Positions 1-4,562 of a DNA stretch of 6,491 nt are shown piece by piece. Source of the stretch: Candidatus Aenigmarchaeota archaeon ex4484_52 (lineage in GTDB: Archaea > EX4484-52). Location: contig NJDR01000043.1 of the NCBI GenBank assembly GCA_002254415.1, positions 1-6,491 of the forward strand, written 5' to 3'. The notes beneath the pieces were generated by a model, which was not told the DNA's origin, searched no databases, and worked only from the letters and a program-made list of their open reading frames with translations. The translations under genes and the position numbers were made by a program. How positions within the stretch are numbered: position 1 is the stretch's first letter; the number at the start of each line of letters is the position of its first letter.

Positions 1-27
1 CTTTCGTAAAAATCTTGTGTCTTTTAT

Positions 28-66
28 ATTTAACCTGTTTAGATGCTAATATCTAACAGGTTGAAT
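28..66. repeat. Imperfect hairpin downstream of the DUF3160 gene
   Basis: Bases 32-44 (AACCTGTTTAGAT) pair with 51-62 (ATCTAACAGGTT), giving a 12-base-pair stem with one bulged T and a six-base loop (45-50). On plus-strand RNA the stem can extend to 28-31/63-66 through one G-U wobble. On minus-strand RNA that pair would be an A-C mismatch, so the structure fits a plus-strand transcript arriving from the left slightly better. No long T-run follows on either strand, so a classic intrinsic terminator is not shown. It could be a 3' end structure, a processing site or one copy of a dispersed repeat. Confidence 0.5.
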
Positions 67-77
67 TTACATGATTT

Positions 78-96
78 TTCTTGTATTGAACAAGAA
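78..96. repeat. Short perfect hairpin just after the DUF3160 stop codon
   Basis: TTCTTGT (78-84) and ACAAGAA (90-96) form a perfect seven-base-pair stem with loop ATTGA. It begins 15 bases past the stop codon of the minus-strand DUF3160 fragment (stop at 111-113), where a transcript 3' end would be expected. On the minus strand it is followed by A-rich rather than T-rich sequence, so a role in ending or stabilising the mRNA is only a guess. Confidence 0.35.
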
Positions 97-110
97 TAAA
101 GAATTCAATT

Positions 111-1070
111 TTAGAAGTCATTGAATTTTTTTTGCTCTTTGATTATCTTATTTCTCCATTTCTCATCTGTCAGCCGGTCATCCATTGGCCATGGAAATTC
201 ATAATAACTAAACACCGGTCCAACTGCAATTCCAACTCTTCCATCCTTTGATTTGTGTGCAACCAAAACCCAGTCAATTTTTCCAGTTCCAACTTCCAGC
301 ACTTTTTTAGTGTTTGTCTCTGTATGCACATCTGCGATTATTGTTGTCTTAAATGCGTCATCTTTGCCTTCTAATTTTTTGCGTGTCTCAACAAAGCCAC
401 TTGGTTTTTTATTTGTCTCTATTGTCAGTGCAGATGCTAATTTTTCAATAATATTGTTGAATCTTGCATCTATATTTTTAATATAATTATAATCATCTTC
501 TGTTAATGCTTTTCCTTCTAATTCTTTTTGGGAAATTTCCTGCAATCTTGCCATCATATTTTTGCTTTGCTCTAATGCATATTTTATATCATCTGTCATG
601 CAATCCTGCTCTTCCAAGCCCTTTATTAAAAATTCTGTAATGAATTTTGCTCTTGCAAATAATTCCGGGTTTGGCTCAACATAGCCATAATATTTTGCTT
701 CCATTGTATCTACTGAAGTTGTTCCTATCATCATAGCCCTTGTATAACTTTGCTTTACATATAAAATTGTATCATGCCTTAATTGTGCCCATGAAGATAA
801 TGCTGTAATTAAATCCTTGTTTTTCCAAATATCTGTTCTCATCCAGTTTGGATAACCATTTGGTTTTTCTTTTATTATTGGCTGAATCATCCATAGCCAT
901 GAATTATATAAATTCTCTGTCCATTTTGTTGTATCATAAGAATTTACAAGAGTTTTCATTTCCTGATTTTTAATATCATAATCGCAAAAACCTGAAATAT
1001 TTTTCCTTGCTATAATTTCATCTGCTTTTATAGAGCCAAGAGCAGACATTACATCCAACCCCATCGGCAT
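111..1070 (-). CDS. DUF3160-family protein, C-terminal fragment of a frameshifted gene
   Basis: This is the C-terminal part of the DUF3160 protein whose N-terminal part ends at 1103. Family-like sequence starts at once with MPMGLDVMSALGS and continues with WTENLYNSWLW, GYPNWMRTDIWKNKDL and SSWAQLRHDTILYVKQSY, all of which I recognise as conserved DUF3160 stretches. A second part, about residues 230-300, looks like a compact strand-rich end domain (KVLEVGTGKIDWVLVAH, then VGIAVGPVFSYYEFPWPMDDRLTDEKW). The ATG at 1070 is unlikely to be a real start: it sits inside conserved sequence, has no Shine-Dalgarno or TATA box, and the frame is open upstream to 1133. Those extra codons read FVYKGGLTEEEIYDICRF and join directly to the N-terminal part. 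No other stop or shift is seen. The molecular function of the family is unknown to me. As part of a lipoprotein it would act outside the cytoplasmic membrane. Confidence 0.8.
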   Translation of the reverse strand: MPMGLDVMSALGSIKADEIIARKNISGFCDYDIKNQEMKTLVNSYDTTKWTENLYNSWLWMIQPIIKEKPNGYPNWMRTDIWKNKDLITALSSWAQLRHDTILYVKQSYTRAMMIGTTSVDTMEAKYYGYVEPNPELFARAKFITEFLIKGLEEQDCMTDDIKYALEQSKNMMARLQEISQKELEGKALTEDDYNYIKNIDARFNNIIEKLASALTIETNKKPSGFVETRKKLEGKDDAFKTTIIADVHTETNTKKVLEVGTGKIDWVLVAHKSKDGRVGIAVGPVFSYYEFPWPMDDRLTDEKWRNKIIKEQKKFNDF

Positions 1071-1102
1071 AAATCTGCAAATATCATAAATTTCTTCTTC
1101 TG

Positions 1103-2440
1103 TTAAACCACCTTTATAAACAAAATATGAGAGTCAAGTGCATATCGCTGTCCAATTAATCTTAATCCCTGAGTTGTATCTTTTAAATTTCCTGCCAAGT
1201 CAAATTCAAATCCGCCAAGAATTTTTGGACCCCTTAATTTTCTGATTTCTGTTTGCATATTTTTGGCAATTTGTTTTTTTAGTTCATTGTTTTGGTCAAA
1301 TTCATAATTAAATAAATTAAAAACTGCTGTATCATATTCATAAAAGGTTAAGTCATCAGAAGCACCTGCAAAAAATCCCGTAACTGTATAAATTTTATTC
1401 CACAAATGCATAACATTTGCTGATTTTACAGCATCAGTTAACAATACTGCCTGCTTTGTCCATTCCTCGCCATTTGCTTTAAATGTTATTCTTCCAAGCC
1501 ACATCATTGACTTGAAATATTGCTTTAATTCTTCGCTTGATGTATAATGGCCTCTTGGAACATATTGTGAGTAATCCTCGCAATAGCACTTTTTAATACA
1601 TACCTCTTTATATAAATCCACAAAATCCCATTTTTTTCCTTCATATATTACTTTTTCTTTCACTTCTTGATTGCATTTATAATCCATTTCAGGAGGATAT
1701 AAAATATTGCTGCAAGCAGCAGGACAATCTTGGCTAAATAATTCATTTTTAAAAAATCCCTTGTGTTTTTCAATTCTTTTTATTTCCTGCTCAACATCTT
1801 TTTTTACAATTTTTAGCACTTTATAATTTGGCTCTAAAAGTTTTTTTGCAACAGACAAATAAGCAATATTTCGCCTTGAGAGTTCTTTTAATTCCTCATC
1901 CTCTAATCCATTGTATTGTGCAAATGATTCTTCAATTGATTTGTCTAAAAATTCATTTAGCATTGGGCTTAATTTTTTTATCTCTATATTTTTTAGAAGT
2001 TCATTAAACTCAATATGAAACAAATGCAAAACAGAATCAGTTGTAATTATTATTGGAATGCCATCTTCATGTCCTTTTTTTGCATCTGTTAGTTTTTTAT
2101 ATGCGTTTTCAAATTTGTCATAATCGCCTTCAACAATTACAACCCCATTATTAAGCAAGATTTGTTTTTGTTTTTTCGTCAAATTCAATTCAAATTTTCC
2201 TACAATATCTCTTTCATAATTTTCTGGAAAGTCAGTCAGTGGCAAATCATATTCAGGGTTATTATATTGTTTTGAAACAAAAGAATAAGTTGGTGCATTA
2301 AAAGATAAACTTGGCTCTGGTATTTTTCCTGCTGTGTAAGTTGCTATTTTTTCAGCAGTGTATTGAGTAGTAGTGCATCCACAAGATATAATTATTAAAA
2401 TTAGAACAAATACTGCAAATTTGAATTTCATATATTTCAT
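1103..2440 (-). CDS. DUF3160-family lipoprotein, N-terminal part of a frameshifted gene
   Basis: This is the N-terminal part of a predicted secreted lipoprotein of the DUF3160 family (function unknown). Residues 5-19 are a hydrophobic signal segment followed by Cys20 and Cys22. IISC (17-20) fits a lipobox, although GCTT at 21-24 also resembles the start of a mature archaeal lipoprotein. Family sequence includes ITTDSVLHLFHIEF (132-145), DYSQYVPRGHYTSSEELKQYFKSMMWLGRI (289-318), GASDDLTFYEYD (359-370) and GQRYALDSHI (430-439). After Ile439 the frame runs into six unrelated residues and a stop (1103-1105). The normal continuation lies in another frame. Restoring one base would give about 776 residues. 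Six cysteines between 239 and 287 form an unusual insertion. Two starts are possible, codon 1 (2440) or codon 4 (ATG ending at 2431). Neither has a Shine-Dalgarno sequence, and codon 4 lies about 25 bases from a TATA-like box. The gene diverges from atpI. Confidence 0.82.
   Translation of the reverse strand: MKYMKFKFAVFVLILIIISCGCTTTQYTAEKIATYTAGKIPEPSLSFNAPTYSFVSKQYNNPEYDLPLTDFPENYERDIVGKFELNLTKKQKQILLNNGVVIVEGDYDKFENAYKKLTDAKKGHEDGIPIIITTDSVLHLFHIEFNELLKNIEIKKLSPMLNEFLDKSIEESFAQYNGLEDEELKELSRRNIAYLSVAKKLLEPNYKVLKIVKKDVEQEIKRIEKHKGFFKNELFSQDCPAACSNILYPPEMDYKCNQEVKEKVIYEGKKWDFVDLYKEVCIKKCYCEDYSQYVPRGHYTSSEELKQYFKSMMWLGRITFKANGEEWTKQAVLLTDAVKSANVMHLWNKIYTVTGFFAGASDDLTFYEYDTAVFNLFNYEFDQNNELKKQIAKNMQTEIRKLRGPKILGGFEFDLAGNLKDTTQGLRLIGQRYALDSHILFIKVV
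1105..1133 (-). other. Frameshift window in the DUF3160 gene
   Basis: The frame of the N-terminal part ends with a stop at 1103-1105, while the frame of the C-terminal part is closed upstream by a stop at 1134-1136, so the shift must fall between them. The coding strand here reads CAT ATT TTG TTT ATA. Adding one T to the four-T run (plus-strand A-run 1122-1125) gives CAT ATT TTT GTT TAT AAA, read as His-Ile-Phe-Val-Tyr-Lys. This restores the DSHIF family motif and joins both halves. The bases do not form a canonical X XXY YYZ slippery heptamer in the zero frame. A real one-base deletion or a homopolymer sequencing error is therefore more likely than programmed frameshifting. Confidence 0.85.
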
Positions 2441-2481
2441 TATAAAATAATTTTATAAAAATTTATTATTTAATTTTATAT
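2441..2481. promoter_or_regulatory. Divergent promoter between the DUF3160 gene and atpI, with a palindromic TATA-like box
   Basis: The only spacer between two divergent genes is 41 bases, almost entirely A and T. It contains the perfect palindrome TTTTATAAAA (2451-2460), which resembles an archaeal box A in both directions. Its centre is about 26 bases from the atpI ATG (2482) and about 25 bases from the second ATG of the DUF3160 gene (2431). Both distances fit leaderless transcripts whose start site is at the start codon. A second TATA-like stretch (minus strand, about 2473-2480) could instead serve the DUF3160 gene from its first ATG at 2440. No Shine-Dalgarno is present before either gene. 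The assignment rests on sequence likeness only, and AT-rich DNA produces such motifs by chance. Confidence 0.45.
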
Positions 2482-4299
2482 ATGAATATTTATCCTGCAA
2501 AAATGACAGAAATTGAAATTTTTGCAAATAAAAAAAATAGAGAAAATATAATAGAGTTGCTTTATGATTTGGGACTTCTTCATTTGAAAAAATACAACAG
2601 GGAGATTGATTTTATTGATTTGGCAAAACCATTTGCAAACACAGAAGAAATTACTGCAATGTATTTGAAATTAAATTCAGCAATTAATTTGGTTTTGGAA
2701 AAAACAAAAATTCCGGATTCATTTAAAAAAACAGATGTTGATATATATTCTTTTTTTCCGCAAGTTGAAGAAAAAATAGAAAAAATAAATAAAAGAGAAA
2801 AAATAAAGCAACAAATTATTGATACTGGCATTATTCTAAATAAAGCAAAGGAATTAAAGAAAATCAATGTAATAGACATTAGCGTGTTTTCCGGATTAAA
2901 GAATTTTGTTGTGTATTTTGTTGAATCAAAAAATAACAAAGAAATCGCAAAAGAATTAGATAAAATAAAAAACACAATTTATTATTCATCTGATGAATCT
3001 CAAGATACAATAATTGTCTGTCATAAATCAGACAGACAAAAAGTAAATGAACTTATTGCAAAACACAATGCAAAAAACAAAGATATATGGGATTTATTTG
3101 AATTATTCAAAGATGCAAATGCAAAAAACATAGATAAAATAATAGAATTTTTTGAGAATAAAAAATCACAATTGGAAAATTCAATAACAAAATTAGAGCA
3201 AGATGCATTGAATTTTTTTATTAAAAACAAAGATGAAATATTTTCATTGAATGAAATATTAAAGGAGAAAGTATACAAAAGACAATGTGCATTGTTTTTT
3301 GGAGAAAGCAAAAATATACTTTATATTGCTGGATGGATGCCTACGGCAAAACTAAATATTTTGAGACAAAAAATAGAAAAAATAAAAGATATTTGTATAA
3401 ATACTAAAAATGCAAGCGAGGATGCTCCTGTATGCCTTCAACACAAAAAGCCAGCAGAAAATTATTCAATGCTTTTGGATTTTTTTTGTTTGCCTAAATT
3501 AAATACAATAGATCCAAGTGCATTATTGCTAATTACATTTCCTCTTATTTTTGGCTTGATTGTTGGAGATATGGGCTATGGATTAGTAATGTTCATTATT
3601 TCATTATTTTTGATAAAAATTAAGGGCTGTGAGCAATTATCTTTTATTCTAAAGACATGCGGAATTTCGTGCATTATTTTTGGATATATTTTTGCTGAAT
3701 TTTTTGGAGCAGAAAGTATTTTTGGAATTATTCATCTTCATCCATATCTGCACCGTGTTCATCAATTAAATTCCTTGATGCTGTTGTGCCTTGGAGTTGG
3801 TCTATTGCATGTAAATTTTGGATTTGTTTTGTCAGCAATAAAACACTTTAAACATAAAAATTATCTTCATCTTAGTGGTGCTTTAAGCTGGATTTTACTT
3901 CAAATTGGTATTGGCTTAATTTATTTCAAATATGTATATGTTGGTGCAATATTGGCAATTTTAAGTATTGTATTGATTTATAGAGCAGAGTCCATTAAGG
4001 GATTAATTGAACTGCCGGGCTTATTTGGCAATATATTATCATATATGCGAATTATGGCAGTAGGTCTTGCATCTGTTTATCTGGCAATAATTATAAATGA
4101 GCAGGCATTTGAACTAATACAGGGAGGAACAATTGGATTAATTGCAGGAATTTTTGTGCTTGTTTTAGGACACGGATTTAATACACTTCTTGCAATATTA
4201 AGTCCATTCATACACACAATGCGACTGCACTATGTTGAATTTTTCACAAAATTCTATGATGGCGGTGCAGAAAAATATAGTCCTTTTGGAAAAGATTAA
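2482..4299 (+). CDS. atpI: A/V-type ATPase membrane subunit I (subunit a)
   Basis: This is the stator and proton- or sodium-channel subunit of the archaeal/vacuolar-type ATPase, which carries ions past the membrane rotor ring to drive or use ATP. The 605-residue protein has the family layout. A cytoplasmic N-terminal arm (1-345) has Lys/Glu-rich helical stretches likely to be coiled coil (about 95-130, 215-265 and 288-305) and the GWMP motif (284-287). The membrane half has about seven or eight hydrophobic segments between 345 and 580. Hallmarks are DPSALLLITFPLIFGLIVGDMGYG (344-367), SYMRIMAVGLASVYLA (520-535) with the essential channel arginine at 523 (CGA, 4048-4050), and a C-terminal RLHYVEFFTKFYDGG with a second arginine at 581. 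It is slightly shorter than usual (commonly about 630-680), mostly in the arm, but no key residue is missing. Its start is preceded by a TATA-like box and no Shine-Dalgarno. No other ATPase subunit gene is beside it: the next gene is convergent, 263 bases away. Confidence 0.95.
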   Translation: MNIYPAKMTEIEIFANKKNRENIIELLYDLGLLHLKKYNREIDFIDLAKPFANTEEITAMYLKLNSAINLVLEKTKIPDSFKKTDVDIYSFFPQVEEKIEKINKREKIKQQIIDTGIILNKAKELKKINVIDISVFSGLKNFVVYFVESKNNKEIAKELDKIKNTIYYSSDESQDTIIVCHKSDRQKVNELIAKHNAKNKDIWDLFELFKDANAKNIDKIIEFFENKKSQLENSITKLEQDALNFFIKNKDEIFSLNEILKEKVYKRQCALFFGESKNILYIAGWMPTAKLNILRQKIEKIKDICINTKNASEDAPVCLQHKKPAENYSMLLDFFCLPKLNTIDPSALLLITFPLIFGLIVGDMGYGLVMFIISLFLIKIKGCEQLSFILKTCGISCIIFGYIFAEFFGAESIFGIIHLHPYLHRVHQLNSLMLLCLGVGLLHVNFGFVLSAIKHFKHKNYLHLSGALSWILLQIGIGLIYFKYVYVGAILAILSIVLIYRAESIKGLIELPGLFGNILSYMRIMAVGLASVYLAIIINEQAFELIQGGTIGLIAGIFVLVLGHGFNTLLAILSPFIHTMRLHYVEFFTKFYDGGAEKYSPFGKD

Positions 4300-4367
4300 A
4301 TAATTTTATATTCTATTATGCGATTGCTTAAAAAGAGCTAAAATCAAATGACTTTTACACAAATTCT

Positions 4368-4440
4368 TGTTTGCTAATAAATAAAATCCTCTACTAATAA
4401 ATTAAGCAAAAATTAGGATTTATTAGCAAATCTGCAAACA
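4368..4440. repeat. Nested and overlapping inverted/direct repeats after atpI
   Basis: TTTGCTAATAAAT (4370-4382) has a perfect 13-base inverted copy at 4418-4430. A longer alternative fold pairs 4370-4378 with 4422-4430 and 4384-4390 (AAATCCT) with 4415-4421 (AGGATTT), for 16 base pairs with a five-base bulge and a 24-base loop. The core CTAATAAAT also occurs a second time in direct orientation at 4394-4402, so it could pair with 4418-4426 instead. TGTTTGC (4368-4374) can pair with GCAAACA (4434-4440). TTAAGCAA (4402-4409) matches an inverted copy at 4324-4331. Several folds therefore compete. It could be a 3' structure of atpI mRNA, a small RNA, or a remnant of a repeat element. The pairing is seen directly; the role is not known. 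Confidence 0.55.
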
Positions 4441-4441
4441 G

Positions 4442-4475
4442 AATATTATTAAATAATAATATTAATTTTTTATTT
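4442..4475 (+). terminator. Terminator-like AT hairpin and T-run downstream of atpI
   Basis: AATATTATT (4442-4450) and AATAATATT (4455-4463) form a perfect nine-base-pair stem with a four-base loop, followed after two bases by six Ts (4466-4471) and then ATTT. Archaeal transcription usually ends at T-rich tracts, so this is a plausible end point for atpI, about 165 bases past its stop codon. The stem has no G or C, so it would be weak as RNA. The orientation (hairpin, then T-run) fits plus-strand transcription only. It also lies downstream of the convergent gene on the other strand, where it has no comparable T-run. Confidence 0.4.
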
Positions 4476-4562
4476 AAAATTCAAATATGATTTTACAAGA
4501 TTTGACCATTAGAAAATTAGTATAATTGCAAGTGTTTCAAATATAAAATCTATGCATATTCT

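Noticed and set aside
253..486. Plus-strand open frame opposite the C-terminal DUF3160 fragment
   Set aside because: Its hydrophobic look comes from reading the complement of charged codons. The minus-strand frame carries real family motifs.
1068..1070. ATG as a genuine independent start for the C-terminal DUF3160 fragment
   Set aside because: It lies inside conserved DUF3160 sequence, has no Shine-Dalgarno or promoter-like box, and the upstream codons back to 1124 continue the family sequence.
1103..1133. Programmed -1 ribosomal frameshifting
   Set aside because: The zero-frame codons CAT ATT TTG TTT ATA contain no X XXY YYZ heptamer, and I see no clear downstream stem or pseudoknot. A missing base in the T-run explains the data more simply.
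2580..3311. Minus-strand open frames antisense to atpI
   Set aside because: They are Phe/Ser/Ile-rich reverse images of the Lys/Glu/Asn-rich atpI arm and resemble no protein. They arise from low-GC composition.
4318..4377. Two tiny plus-strand reading frames (7 and 9 codons) after atpI
   Set aside because: They are too short to judge, have no ribosome-binding signal, and the second runs into the inverted-repeat cluster.
4363..4463. CRISPR-like repeats
   Set aside because: The repeated units are short (about 9-13 bases), irregularly spaced and partly inverted, with no regular spacers and no cas gene nearby.
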